From positions 682,001 through 746,000 of the forward strand of contig NZ_ACGK02000001.1 in the NCBI RefSeq assembly GCF_000159235.2: a DNA stretch of 64,000 bases, given 5' to 3'. Each line of letters opens with the position of its first letter. Position 1 is the first letter of the stretch. Origin of the DNA: Fannyhessea vaginae DSM 15829. Lineage in GTDB: Bacteria; Actinomycetota; Coriobacteriia; Coriobacteriales; Atopobiaceae. A program made the position numbers and the translations under genes. Under the pieces are notes generated by a model. It searched no databases, was not told the origin of the DNA, and worked only from the letters and a program-made list of their open reading frames with translations. This document shows positions 52,990 to 62,889 of this stretch, piece after piece.

Positions 52990-55647
52990 ATGTCACAAAA
53001 TTCTCAGACTGCTCACGAGATTCCTGTTTACGACGCAGCACAGATCGAAACTAAATGGCAAAAAGTTTGGGAGCAAAACAAGAGCTTTGCTACCGATACT
53101 AAAAAAGATTGTCCTAAGAAATATGTGCTTGAGATGTTCCCTTATCCTTCTGGTGATTTGCATATGGGGCACGCACGTAATTACACCATAGGTGATGTAA
53201 TGGCACGACAAGCGCGTATGCGTGGATTTGATGTTTTGCATCCTATGGGTTTTGATGCGTTTGGTCTACCTGCAGAAAACGCTGCTATCAAGCATCATAC
53301 CGAGCCTTCTACGTGGACATATTCTAATATCAACCAGGCAATTTCTACTATGAAGCGCATGGGATTTTCCTACGATTACCAGCGCATGTTTAACACCTGC
53401 GATCCAAGTTATTACACCTGGGGTCAGTGGATGTTTATTAAAATGTGGGAAAAGGGATTAGTCTATCGTGGAAATTCCTTAGTAAACTGGTGCCCTGTTT
53501 GTAAAACTGTTCTTGCTAATGAGCAGGTTATCAACGGAAAATGCTGGCGTTGCGACACAATCAGCCAAAAAAAGAAGCTTTCACAATGGTATTTTAAAAT
53601 TACCGCTTACGCTCAAGAGCTTCTTGATGATCTTGATACGCTTACTGGTTGGCCAGAAAATGTTATTTCTCAACAAAGAAATTGGATTGGCCGCTCTGTT
53701 GGTACCGAGATCGATTTTTCTGTTCTTGCCACCTGCGATAGCGACAAGCTTGCAAGCGAACAAGCGGAATTTATCACCGATGAGCAGCGTTCTTCTTTGG
53801 GTGAGCTCGAAAAACTTACGGTATTTACTACGCGTGCAGATACGATTTATGGTGTATCGTTTTTGGTACTTCCTCCCGAAAGTGAAGTTGCTGCAAAATT
53901 AGTTCAAGGAACTGCTTACGAAGAGGAGTTTCTTAAACTGAAAGCTGCTACCGAAAAAATTTCTGCTGTTGATCGTCAAGGTTCTCACCGCGAAAAGAAT
54001 GGTGTATTTACTGGTCGATATGCCCTTAACCCTGTTAACAATCGCCTGGTACCTATTTGGATTGCCGATTATGTCTTAAGTGATTATGGAACTGGTGCTG
54101 TTATGGGTGTTCCATGCGGCGACCAGCGCGATTTTGATTTTGCTCAAAAATATAATCTTGAGATCGCGCCTATCATTTGCTCTAAAGATGACGCTCTCTA
54201 CGATGAGCTTTGCTGTGAAAAAGAGCTTAAAGTGCGCCATGTCACGTGGGATCAGGCAATGGAAGCTCAAGGTTATCTTGTGCAATCGGGCCCCTTTACG
54301 GGAATGAAAGGTGGTAAGCATTCTCAAGCCGAGGAAGCCATTACCGAGTATCTTACCAACAAGGGTTGCGCTCGTAAGACTGTTCAATATCGCCTGCGTG
54401 ACTGGCTTATTTCTCGTCAGCGTTATTGGGGAAATCCAATTCCTATGATTCATTGTGACGCATGCGGTGATGTTGCGGTTCCCCTTAAAGATTTGCCTGT
54501 TTTATTGCCTAAACATTTAAATCTTGAGAATGGCCAAACGCTTGCCGATTCAAAAGAATTCTATGAAACTACCTGTCCAAAATGCGGAAAGCCTGCTCGA
54601 CGCATTACCGATACGATGGATACGTTTACCTGTTCAAGCTGGTATTTCCTCAGGTATTGTGATCCTCATAATACTGAGCTTCCTTTCTCAAAAGAAGCCG
54701 TTGAGCGTTTTATGCCGGTAGATAACTATATTGGCGGTATCGAGCACGCTATTTTGCATCTTTTGTATTCGCGTTTTTGGACAAAAGTTATGCGCGATTT
54801 AGGCCTATGCTCCATTGACGAGCCGTTTACTAATCTTTTGTGTCAGGGTATGGTTCGCGATGAACATGGCGATACGATGAGTAAATCTAAGGGTAACGTT
54901 GTGCCACCCTCAAGTGTTATTGAACCATTTGGTGCTGATACCTTGCGTTTGGCGATTTTGTTTATTGCGCCGCCTGAGAAAGATTTCGATTGGGATACCG
55001 AAGTTGTTCAAGGCACTAATCGTTTTCTCAAACGTGCATGGCGTCTTGCTTGGCAATTTGTTTTTGCTGCGCGCGATGCAGGTCTTAGCACAACCATAGT
55101 TCCTAACGATTCTGTTTTGGAGCACACAAACCTTACTCACGCTGAGCAAGAGCTCATTCGCGCGCTTCATACGCTTGGTCTTAAATGCACGCGTGACTTT
55201 GATAAAAATCAATTTAACACTGCAATTTCTGCAATTATGGAGTTGGTTAACGCTGCGTCTAAGTGTTTTGTAGATCAACATGAAACGCTTAATCCTCATC
55301 TTGCACTGCGTTTGGCACATGATATTGTTTTGCTGCTTGCTCCTGTGTGTCCGCATTGGGCTGAAGAAATTTATCAGCAGGCATTTGTTGATACTTCAAA
55401 GCCCTTTGATTCGATTTATGACGCTTCCTGGCCTGTGTTTGATGAGCAGCGTACAAAACAATCTCGCATCGAAATTGTTGTTCAAATCCAAGGTAAAGTG
55501 CGTGGCCATGTAGAAGTTGATGCTGATGCTTCTTCTGAGGTTATCCAACAAGCAGCTCTTGAAAGTGTTGCCGCTCAGCTTGAAGGAAAAACGGTGAAAA
55601 AAGTAATCGTGATTCCTCATAAACTGGTAAACATTGTTGCTTGCTAG
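52990..55647 (+). CDS. leuS: leucyl-tRNA synthetase
   Basis: Class I synthetase of 885 residues. HIGH motif in PSGDLHMGHARNY, editing domain with TTRADTIYGVSF, a zinc-like CPKCGKPARR segment, KMSKS as TMSKSKGNVV, and the C-terminal LeuS domain. AGGGAGAG precedes the ATG. Eleven bases after guaB, so probably co-transcribed; no T-box here. Confidence 0.96.
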   Translation: MSQNSQTAHEIPVYDAAQIETKWQKVWEQNKSFATDTKKDCPKKYVLEMFPYPSGDLHMGHARNYTIGDVMARQARMRGFDVLHPMGFDAFGLPAENAAIKHHTEPSTWTYSNINQAISTMKRMGFSYDYQRMFNTCDPSYYTWGQWMFIKMWEKGLVYRGNSLVNWCPVCKTVLANEQVINGKCWRCDTISQKKKLSQWYFKITAYAQELLDDLDTLTGWPENVISQQRNWIGRSVGTEIDFSVLATCDSDKLASEQAEFITDEQRSSLGELEKLTVFTTRADTIYGVSFLVLPPESEVAAKLVQGTAYEEEFLKLKAATEKISAVDRQGSHREKNGVFTGRYALNPVNNRLVPIWIADYVLSDYGTGAVMGVPCGDQRDFDFAQKYNLEIAPIICSKDDALYDELCCEKELKVRHVTWDQAMEAQGYLVQSGPFTGMKGGKHSQAEEAITEYLTNKGCARKTVQYRLRDWLISRQRYWGNPIPMIHCDACGDVAVPLKDLPVLLPKHLNLENGQTLADSKEFYETTCPKCGKPARRITDTMDTFTCSSWYFLRYCDPHNTELPFSKEAVERFMPVDNYIGGIEHAILHLLYSRFWTKVMRDLGLCSIDEPFTNLLCQGMVRDEHGDTMSKSKGNVVPPSSVIEPFGADTLRLAILFIAPPEKDFDWDTEVVQGTNRFLKRAWRLAWQFVFAARDAGLSTTIVPNDSVLEHTNLTHAEQELIRALHTLGLKCTRDFDKNQFNTAISAIMELVNAASKCFVDQHETLNPHLALRLAHDIVLLLAPVCPHWAEEIYQQAFVDTSKPFDSIYDASWPVFDEQRTKQSRIEIVVQIQGKVRGHVEVDADASSEVIQQAALESVAAQLEGKTVKKVIVIPHKLVNIVAC

Positions 55648-55790
55648 TTTTTTGGATGGCTGAACCCTTGTTCGTTTATTGCCTTGGTGCTTTTGTACTG
55701 CGTTTGCGTGCTGTCGTATGTAAACGTGCATATGTTGTGGTGATACGTTTGTTGTGCTACACTGAACGTAAGTTATTTTGACTTTTGTAA

Positions 55791-55822
55791 GGAAGTAAGG
55801 TTTTTCGACCTTGCTTCCTTTT
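55791..55822 (+). terminator. terminator/attenuator between leuS and rimP
   Basis: GGAAGTAAGG (55791-55800) pairs with CCTTGCTTCC (55809-55818), followed by TTTT. It separates leuS from the rimP-nusA-infB operon, or attenuates read-through into it. Confidence 0.75.
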
Positions 55823-55861
55823 AATATGAATCGGTTATATGCTGTGTGGTGAGGAGTGCAC

Positions 55862-56332
55862 GTGAGCTTAGAAGATATTCAGACAACCTTGCTCAAGGCT
55901 TTGGAAGAAGCAGCTACGCCAAGAGGCATTGATATTGTTGATGTTGAACTAGCGGGAACGCGAACAGCTCCGGTTATTCGCTTGCGTATCGACCATCTTG
56001 ATGAGACTTTGCCTACTATTACGCTTGACGAAGTTGCCGCTCAAAGTGAATGGATTAACGAAGTTCTTGATAGTCTTGATCCAATTGACTCCTCTTATAC
56101 GCTGGAGGTTTCATCTCCTGGTCTTGCACGTCCTCTTCGTCGTATTCACGATTTTGAACGTTTCTGTGGTCAAGAGGTAGAACTTGTCACGCGAGCACTT
56201 GAAGGACGCAAACGTTTTACTGGTAAGCTTTCATCTGTTGAAGGCAATACATTTACCCTCATTGTTGACGGCCAAGATATGACGTTTACGATAGATGACG
56301 TAAAGTCGTGCAAAATTAAACCTACATTTTAG
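55862..56332 (+). CDS. rimP: ribosome maturation factor RimP
   Basis: Protein of 156 residues that assists 30S assembly. RimP marks: GIDIVDVEL, LEVSSPGLARPL, and the C-terminal SH3-like domain. GTG at 55862 is preferred because GAGGAG lies 5 bases before it; the GTG at 55856 overlaps that site. First gene of the nusA-infB operon. Confidence 0.92.
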   Translation: MSLEDIQTTLLKALEEAATPRGIDIVDVELAGTRTAPVIRLRIDHLDETLPTITLDEVAAQSEWINEVLDSLDPIDSSYTLEVSSPGLARPLRRIHDFERFCGQEVELVTRALEGRKRFTGKLSSVEGNTFTLIVDGQDMTFTIDDVKSCKIKPTF

Positions 56333-56407
56333 TTTTACATCGTACAAGCAGGCTAGTTTACATAAAGTATAAAAGGCGCTTTTCGCCTTTGTTGAAAGGA
56401 TTTACAT

Positions 56408-57652
56408 ATGGCATCGAACATGGTAGAAGCACTCATTGATATTTGCCAAAAAACTCATTTAGATGAGCTTTATATTGTTGATCGACTCGAACAAACACTT
56501 GCTAAAAATTATGCTGACATTTTACATCTTGAACATGGAGCACGTGTTACTATCGATCGTGTTACTGGTAAAGTGTATGTGTATGAGCTTATTCCCAAAG
56601 GCGAGCCCGATCCTGAAACAGGGGAGTACCAAGACTTTGATGAGCGCGATGTAACGCCAAAAGAAGCAAGTCGTTTAGTTGTACAACATACTAAGCAAGA
56701 ACTTGCCGAAATTATCCGCAGTGCTGGTCGTCAGCAAATTTTTGAAGAGTTCTCAAAGCGCGTTGGTGATCTTATCACCGGTACTGTTTTGCAAACTACC
56801 TCAGATTTTGCCATTATTAAAATACGTGATGGCGTAGAGGCAGAGCTTCCTTATTTTGATCCTCATCGTTATCCTGACGAACGAAATGAGCGTCCTGCTA
56901 ATGAGCACTATGCCCATAATCAGCGTCTTCGTGCTTTAATCGTTGAGGTTCGTGATCCTCACGCTAATCAGCAGCAAATTAGAGGCGAGCGTCAGCGTCC
57001 ATCCATTGTTGTGTCACGTACACACCCCGATCTTATTTCACGTTTGTTTGAGCTCGAAGTTCCTGAGATTTTTGATGGTGTTGTTTCAATTGCATCTGTT
57101 GCGCGTGAACCGGGCATTCGTTCAAAAATTGCGGTAAGCTCCACAGATCCTCATCTTGATCCAGTTGGTGCATGTGTTGGTCCTAAAGGATCGCGTGTAC
57201 GCACGGTGGTTTCAGAGCTTCGAGGTGAGCGCGTTGATGTTGTTATGTGGAGCGATGACCCTGCAATCAATGTTGCTAATGCGCTTTCGCCTGCTAAAGT
57301 ATCGCGTGTTTTAGTTGATAAAGAAAATAATTATGCTACCGTGATTGTTCCTGACGATCAGCTTTCCTTAGCGATTGGTAAAGAGGGACAAAATGCTCGT
57401 TTGGCTGCGCGTCTTACGGGCATGCATATTGACATCAAAAACGAAACACTTGCAGCCGACATTTTACGCGATCTTAAGAAAGCACCTCAGTCCGTTGACA
57501 AAGACGGTGACTATCGCTGCGAATTTGTGAGCGACGATAAAGGTCAATGCCGCAATGTTGCTCGTCCGGGTTCTAGGTATTGCCGTCTTCATGAACAACT
57601 TGCCTCGGGCGCTCAAAGCGATTTTTCCGATGATCCAGATTCACTCATTTAG
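56408..57652 (+). CDS. nusA: transcription factor NusA with C-terminal Cys/His tail
   Basis: Protein of 414 residues: N-terminal RNA polymerase-binding domain (1-125), S1 (about 130-200), two KH domains (about 205-345; [10 protein letters not shown] and [14 protein letters not shown]). The last 49 residues are not standard NusA: Cys371, Cys381, Cys392 and His395 form a C-x9-C-x10-C-x2-H pattern that could bind zinc. ylxR, often between nusA and infB, is absent. GAAAGGA precedes the ATG. Confidence 0.94.
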   Translation: MASNMVEALIDICQKTHLDELYIVDRLEQTLAKNYADILHLEHGARVTIDRVTGKVYVYELIPKGEPDPETGEYQDFDERDVTPKEASRLVVQHTKQELAEIIRSAGRQQIFEEFSKRVGDLITGTVLQTTSDFAIIKIRDGVEAELPYFDPHRYPDERNERPANEHYAHNQRLRALIVEVRDPHANQQQIRGERQRPSIVVSRTHPDLISRLFELEVPEIFDGVVSIASVAREPGIRSKIAVSSTDPHLDPVGACVGPKGSRVRTVVSELRGERVDVVMWSDDPAINVANALSPAKVSRVLVDKENNYATVIVPDDQLSLAIGKEGQNARLAARLTGMHIDIKNETLAADILRDLKKAPQSVDKDGDYRCEFVSDDKGQCRNVARPGSRYCRLHEQLASGAQSDFSDDPDSLI

Positions 57653-57703
57653 TGCGCGGCTTTCCCTCGAAATCCGACACAGCCCCCAACGAAAGGTGTT
57701 TAT

Positions 57704-60442
57704 ATGGCAAAAACCCGCGTACATAACCTTGCTAAAGATTACGGAATGTCAAGCAAAGAGATGCTTGATCATTTAGCTCAACTTAAGATTCCTGTTAAAA
57801 GCGCTTCTTCTACGATCGAAGATGCATATATCTCTATTATTAAAAAAAGCTTGCAGCCTATTTTAGAAGCACGTGCTGCCGAGATCGAAGCCAAGAAGCT
57901 TAAAGCCGAGCAAGAGCGCGCTGAAGAAGAAAAGAAGGCCGAGCAAGCTGCGGAAAAACAACGTCTCGAAGCCGAAGCTCGCCGCGAAGCAGAGCGCAAA
58001 GAAGAAGAGAAGAAACGCAAAGCTGCCGAAGCGGCTCGTAAGCGTGCAGAAGAAGAAGCTGCAGCAGCTAAGGCGCGCCTTGAAGCAGAGCAAGAGCGCA
58101 CACGTGTTAAAGACACCGCGCCTCGTGCAACTTCTGGTTTTTCCAGTCTTTTAGATCAGATTGCTCAGCAAGAGGTGGTTTTACAAGAAAATCTTGAGCA
58201 AAAAAAGAAGAAGGCGGAGCATAAAAATGCTAAAAATGCCAAAAGTGCTCATAAAACTTCTGTAGTGGCTGCGCCTTCGTCTTCACACGAAAAAACACAT
58301 ACCGCGTCTGTGGCTCCTCACCTTTCATCAGCAGAGGCACCAACTCGTGGAGACTCTGCCGATACGCCTCATAATAAGCGTCGTCGTAATTCATCTCATA
58401 TGTCTAGAGACGACATGGATTATAACGATTCAGAGCAGGGGCGCTCTCGTAAGCAAAAACGCGGACGTCGTCAGGAGTCAAGCGAAGAAGATCGCTATTC
58501 TCGCATGGCGCGTGAAGCTGCGGCCTATAGTCATGCGCGCGTGTTCGAAGAGGCGCGCGAGGCTGTTGAAGAGGCAAATCGTGCCTCTACGGGTCGTCGT
58601 AAAAAGCGTAAAGAGCGTAGACAGCAACAGGCAGAGCAGGCTGCAGAGCAGCAGAAGATTCAACAGGCTCTTGCTAACGATCAAGACATATCTCAACTTG
58701 ATACTATTAAAGTTCCGCAAGGTTCTACCGTTTCTCACTTGGCAAAGTTGTTAAACGTTAATGCTAACGATATTATTAAGCGCTTATTCTTGCTTGGTTC
58801 TCCTTTAACGCTTACCGAGTCTATGTCTGATGATCTTATTGAACTTGTTGCTGATGATATGCACCGCGATATTAAGATTATGACCAAAGAAGAAGAAAAT
58901 ACCTTCTCATTCTACGATGATCCTAAAGACCTTAAACCTCGTCCTCCCGTAGTTACCGTTATGGGTCACGTTGACCATGGTAAAACCTCGCTTTTGGACG
59001 CTATTAGGCACACAGGCGTTGCATCTGGCGAAGCAGGCGGTATTACACAGGCAATTGGTGCATCTCAGGTTCGCATCAACGGCCGTACGATTACCTTTAT
59101 TGACACACCTGGTCACGCTACATTTACGGCAATGCGTGCGCGTGGTGCTAAGGTTACCGATATTGTTATCCTTATCGTTGCTGCCGATGACGGTGTTATG
59201 CCCCAAACGATCGAGTCTATTAACCACGCAAAAGCTGCAAATGTTCCTATTATCGTTGCGGTTAACAAGATAGATAAACCTGGTGCCGACCCCAATCGTG
59301 TTCGTCAAGAGCTTACCGAGCATGGTGTTATCCCTGAGGACTGGGGCGGAGATAACATGTTTGTTGATATCTCAGCTAAAAAACACATAGGCATTGATAC
59401 GCTGCTTGAGTCTGTTTTGCTTGAGGCCGATGTGTTAGAGCTTAAAGCCAATCCCGATACCTTTGCTTCGGGTAATGTTTTGGAAGCAAAACTTGATCGC
59501 GGTCGTGGCTCTGTTGCAACGCTTTTAGTTAACCGAGGAACCCTCCATGTTGGTGACGCTATTGTTGCAGGTCTTACCTTTGGTAAAATCCGCGCTATGA
59601 TTGATCCGCGTGGAAATAATGTAGAAGTTGCTCGTCCATCCGATCCTGTTGAGGTTCTTGGTTTGCAAAGCGTACCTGGTGCAGGTGATGAATTCCGCGT
59701 CTTTTCTGATGAGCGTGATGCTCGTGCGTTGGCTGAACAGCGCCAGCTTAAAGCACGTATCGAAGAGCAAAATCGTGTTCGTCACGTTACCCTTGAGAAC
59801 CTCTTTGATACCATGGCAGCCTCCGATGTTAAAGAGCTTAATCTCATTATCAAAGCTGATGTTCAAGGTTCTATTGAGGCACTTCAAGATTCGCTCGACA
59901 AGATGGATCAGTCTGAGGTTCGACTTAATACCATTCACTCGGCTGTTGGTGCAATTTCAGAAACCGATGTTGTCTTAGCAGACGCTTCAAATGCAATTAT
60001 TATTGGATTTGGTGTTCGTCCCGAAGCTAAAGCACGCGCAGCGGCTGAACGTCAAGGTGTTGAGATTAGAACGTATAGTGTTATTTACAAAGCTATCGAA
60101 GATATTGATGCCGCACGTATTGGTATGCTTAAGCCAACCGAACAAGAGGTCCAAAGTGCAACTATTGAGGTTCGAAGCACCTTTAAGGTTCCAAAAGTTG
60201 GTATCGCTGCTGGTTGTATGGTCGAAGAAGGCGAAGTTCACCGTGATGACTTATGCCGTTTGGTTCGTGACGGTATTGTTGTCTACGAAGGTAAGCTTGC
60301 ATCCTTGCGTCGTTTCAAAGATGATGTTAAATCTGTTAAAGCAGGATACGAATGCGGTATTGGTTTAGATGGATTCCAAGATATTCACCCTGGTGACACT
60401 ATTGAATCTTATCGTATTGAACAAGTTGCTCGTACAGAGTAG
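57704..60442 (+). CDS. infB: translation initiation factor IF-2
   Basis: Protein of 912 residues. N-terminal IF2N domain, a long Ala/Glu/Lys/Arg-rich coiled-coil segment (about 60-130) and a basic linker (about 200-315), a second IF2N-like domain (about 340-390), then the G domain ([23 protein letters not shown]) and domains II-IV. CGAAAGG precedes the ATG. rbfA follows after 6 bases. Confidence 0.96.
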   Translation: MAKTRVHNLAKDYGMSSKEMLDHLAQLKIPVKSASSTIEDAYISIIKKSLQPILEARAAEIEAKKLKAEQERAEEEKKAEQAAEKQRLEAEARREAERKEEEKKRKAAEAARKRAEEEAAAAKARLEAEQERTRVKDTAPRATSGFSSLLDQIAQQEVVLQENLEQKKKKAEHKNAKNAKSAHKTSVVAAPSSSHEKTHTASVAPHLSSAEAPTRGDSADTPHNKRRRNSSHMSRDDMDYNDSEQGRSRKQKRGRRQESSEEDRYSRMAREAAAYSHARVFEEAREAVEEANRASTGRRKKRKERRQQQAEQAAEQQKIQQALANDQDISQLDTIKVPQGSTVSHLAKLLNVNANDIIKRLFLLGSPLTLTESMSDDLIELVADDMHRDIKIMTKEEENTFSFYDDPKDLKPRPPVVTVMGHVDHGKTSLLDAIRHTGVASGEAGGITQAIGASQVRINGRTITFIDTPGHATFTAMRARGAKVTDIVILIVAADDGVMPQTIESINHAKAANVPIIVAVNKIDKPGADPNRVRQELTEHGVIPEDWGGDNMFVDISAKKHIGIDTLLESVLLEADVLELKANPDTFASGNVLEAKLDRGRGSVATLLVNRGTLHVGDAIVAGLTFGKIRAMIDPRGNNVEVARPSDPVEVLGLQSVPGAGDEFRVFSDERDARALAEQRQLKARIEEQNRVRHVTLENLFDTMAASDVKELNLIIKADVQGSIEALQDSLDKMDQSEVRLNTIHSAVGAISETDVVLADASNAIIIGFGVRPEAKARAAAERQGVEIRTYSVIYKAIEDIDAARIGMLKPTEQEVQSATIEVRSTFKVPKVGIAAGCMVEEGEVHRDDLCRLVRDGIVVYEGKLASLRRFKDDVKSVKAGYECGIGLDGFQDIHPGDTIESYRIEQVARTE

Positions 60443-60448
60443 GTAGGT

Positions 60449-60832
60449 ATGAAACAAAATCAGCAATCACGCCATATTAACCATATTGCGCGTGAGAAAC
60501 TTGCACATATATTGCTTTTTGATATAGCAGATCCCAATTTATCGCTTGTAGTGGTGAGCGATGTTGAGGTGTCGGTTGATAAGTCACTCATGGTTGTATA
60601 TGTAAGTTGTGAGAGTTCTCGCTATGAAGAAGTCCAGCGTGGTTTTGCGCGTGCAAAAAGCAGGATTAGACGTCTGCTTGGTCACGCGCTTGACTGGCGC
60701 GTAACTCCTGCGCTTGTGTTTAAGATTGATACCACAGCCGATCAAGCCGAGCGTATTAGTCAGGCTTTGCAGGATGTACCCAAAACGATCCACGTTTCTA
60801 AGGATGAGTTTGGCTATCCCATAGAAGAATAA
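60449..60832 (+). CDS. rbfA: ribosome-binding factor A
   Basis: Small KH-fold protein of 127 residues needed for 30S maturation. The N-terminal INHIAREKLAHILL and the VYVSC / RRLLGHALDWRVTPALVFKID segments match RbfA. Six bases after infB, in the standard operon order. Confidence 0.92.
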   Translation: MKQNQQSRHINHIAREKLAHILLFDIADPNLSLVVVSDVEVSVDKSLMVVYVSCESSRYEEVQRGFARAKSRIRRLLGHALDWRVTPALVFKIDTTADQAERISQALQDVPKTIHVSKDEFGYPIEE

Positions 60833-60928
60833 TTGAGCTTCTAGATGAGCTGCTTATGTATGCGGCATGTAATCTGAGCTTGTGGTTTATAACATAGATT
60901 CTTAAGAAACGTAAGGAGTTCATCTGTC

Positions 60929-61945
60929 ATGAGTGACAAAGAACTATCTCATAAAATGCAGGTATTTGCTGCATTAAAAGAACTAGTGGAAAAGAGCCAA
61001 ACAATTGCAATTTGTGGCCATACATCACCTGATGGTGATGCATTAGGTTCTGCTTTGGGATTAGCTTTAGGTCTTAGATCGCTTTTTCCTGATAAACATA
61101 TTGTTAATCTTTTAGCTGATTCAGTTGATCCTGGCCATATTTATAGCTTTTTACCAGGTATTTCTCAAATGGTACACGCAGGTGATTATGCCGAGACGCC
61201 CGATCTTATGATCGTTGTAGATCTAAGTGTTTCGCATCGTCTTAATGACGCACAGGCCGTGCTTAAGCGTGCGCACGCAACAGCTATTCTTGATCACCAT
61301 CCCTGTGAGCATCCGTTTGGTGATGTGTCCTACATTAAGCCTGATGCGGCTGCTGCAGGTGTTGTGATCTTTGATTTCTTGCGTTATTTGGGCGTATCTA
61401 TTACACCCGATATTGCTCAGAATCTCTTTTGTGCGCTTATGACTGATACAGGAAGGTTTCAATATCAAAATGCTAATCCCGAGGCGTTTGAAGTTGCGTC
61501 TCAGTTGGTCAATTTTGGTGCCGATCCATCAGTTGTTTCGCTGAATATTTATCAAAACGCTTCCTTAGGTTATCTTCATCTTAAAGCGCTTGTTATGGGG
61601 CGTATCACCTGTTTTTGTAATGGAAAAATTGCATATAGTTACGCCACGCGTGCCGACTATGTCCGTTTTGGTGTTTCTTTGGAAGAAAGCGAAGGCCTTG
61701 TTGATGCCGTTCGCTGCACGTCAGGTGCCGAAATCGTACTTTTCTTAAAAGAAGTTTGCGACGCTACTATTCGTGGAAATCTTCGTTCTAAATCAGAGAT
61801 TGATATATCTGGTGTTGCTGCTTCTTTTGGCGGAGGAGGCCATAAAGCAGCTGCTGGATTTACCATTGACGCATCTTTGGATGAAGCATTTTCGCTTGTT
61901 CTCCCTAAGTTGCAAGAGCTCATAACTCAGAAAGAGTCCTTATGA
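60929..61945 (+). CDS. nrnA: DHH/DHHA1 phosphoesterase (nanoRNase/pAp phosphatase NrnA-like)
   Basis: Protein of 338 residues. DHH motifs in order: GHTSPDGDALGSA, VDLS, LDHHPCEH and MTDTGRFQYQN; C-terminal DHHA1 with GGGGHKAAAGF. It degrades very short RNA and 3',5'-pAp. GTAAGGAG precedes the ATG. Its stop overlaps truB (ATGA). Standard rbfA-nrnA-truB-ribF order. Confidence 0.92.
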   Translation: MSDKELSHKMQVFAALKELVEKSQTIAICGHTSPDGDALGSALGLALGLRSLFPDKHIVNLLADSVDPGHIYSFLPGISQMVHAGDYAETPDLMIVVDLSVSHRLNDAQAVLKRAHATAILDHHPCEHPFGDVSYIKPDAAAAGVVIFDFLRYLGVSITPDIAQNLFCALMTDTGRFQYQNANPEAFEVASQLVNFGADPSVVSLNIYQNASLGYLHLKALVMGRITCFCNGKIAYSYATRADYVRFGVSLEESEGLVDAVRCTSGAEIVLFLKEVCDATIRGNLRSKSEIDISGVAASFGGGGHKAAAGFTIDASLDEAFSLVLPKLQELITQKESL

Positions 61946-62889
61946 AGCGAGGCCAAAGCGGTATCAATTGTTTAATTGCGCTTCATAAGCCCAAAGGCAT
62001 AACATCTCATGACTGTATCAATGTTTTACGTAATATATTGCATGAGCGCCGTATCGGTCATGCTGGAACGCTTGATCCTTTAGCTGATGGAGTCTTGCTT
62101 ATAGGTATTGGACAGGCAACTCGTCTTTTATCCTATATTGTTGGTCACGATAAAAGCTATGAAGCCTCTATTACCTTTGGACAGCAAACTACCACTGATG
62201 ATACCGAAGGTGATATTTGTGCCTCTTCCTTGGTTCCTGCTTGTGTTGAAGATGCATCGTATGCACAGCGTGTCCTTCGTCACTTCACAGGGCAGATCCA
62301 ACAAGTGCCACCAGCTTATAGTGCCATATCGCTTGGAGGTATTCGTGCCTATAATGCGGTTCGACAAGGTACACCGCTTGATCTTTCGCCTCGTTCTGTA
62401 TGTGTGTATAAGGCAGAGCTTAGCGATATTACATTTGAACCCTCTACACATGCACCTATATGGCATGTACATTTTTGTGTATCAAAAGGCACGTATATTC
62501 GTTCTCTTGCGCGCGATATTGGCTTGTATGCACAAACACACGCGCATCTATCGGCACTTGAGCGATCTTCTTCGGGTAGTATTACCATAGCTGATTGTAT
62601 TACCTTAGATGAACTTAAAAAAGAATCCTTGTCGTCACTTACCAATAGGATACTTAATCCCTTTGATGTTATTGACGCTGCACGTTATATGCTCGGTGAT
62701 ACCGATTTAGTTGATATGTCTTATGGCAGGTCGTTGACAATTCGAAAAAACTGTCTGAATGATTGTGCAAATTCTCAACTTGTGGGCTGTGTGTACCAAA
62801 ATAAACTTTATGGTATCTATGAGCGCAAAGATGATAAGCTTATATGCAGAACAAACATGTTGAATGGCGTTTCGGGTGTAACATGGTAG
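61942..62889 (+). CDS. truB: tRNA pseudouridine55 synthase
   Basis: Protein of 315 residues. Catalytic GHAGTLDPLADGVL with the Asp, KPKGITSHD at the start, and GTYIRSLARDIG. The ATG overlaps the nrnA stop by 4 bases. The ribF start lies inside its 3' end (7-base overlap). Confidence 0.94.
   Translation: MKRGQSGINCLIALHKPKGITSHDCINVLRNILHERRIGHAGTLDPLADGVLLIGIGQATRLLSYIVGHDKSYEASITFGQQTTTDDTEGDICASSLVPACVEDASYAQRVLRHFTGQIQQVPPAYSAISLGGIRAYNAVRQGTPLDLSPRSVCVYKAELSDITFEPSTHAPIWHVHFCVSKGTYIRSLARDIGLYAQTHAHLSALERSSSGSITIADCITLDELKKESLSSLTNRILNPFDVIDAARYMLGDTDLVDMSYGRSLTIRKNCLNDCANSQLVGCVYQNKLYGIYERKDDKLICRTNMLNGVSGVTW

Noticed and set aside
57778..58116. Ser/Ala-rich minus-strand frame in infB
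   Set aside because: It is the antisense of the Glu/Ala/Lys/Arg-rich coiled-coil segment of IF-2, which leaves long open frames by composition.
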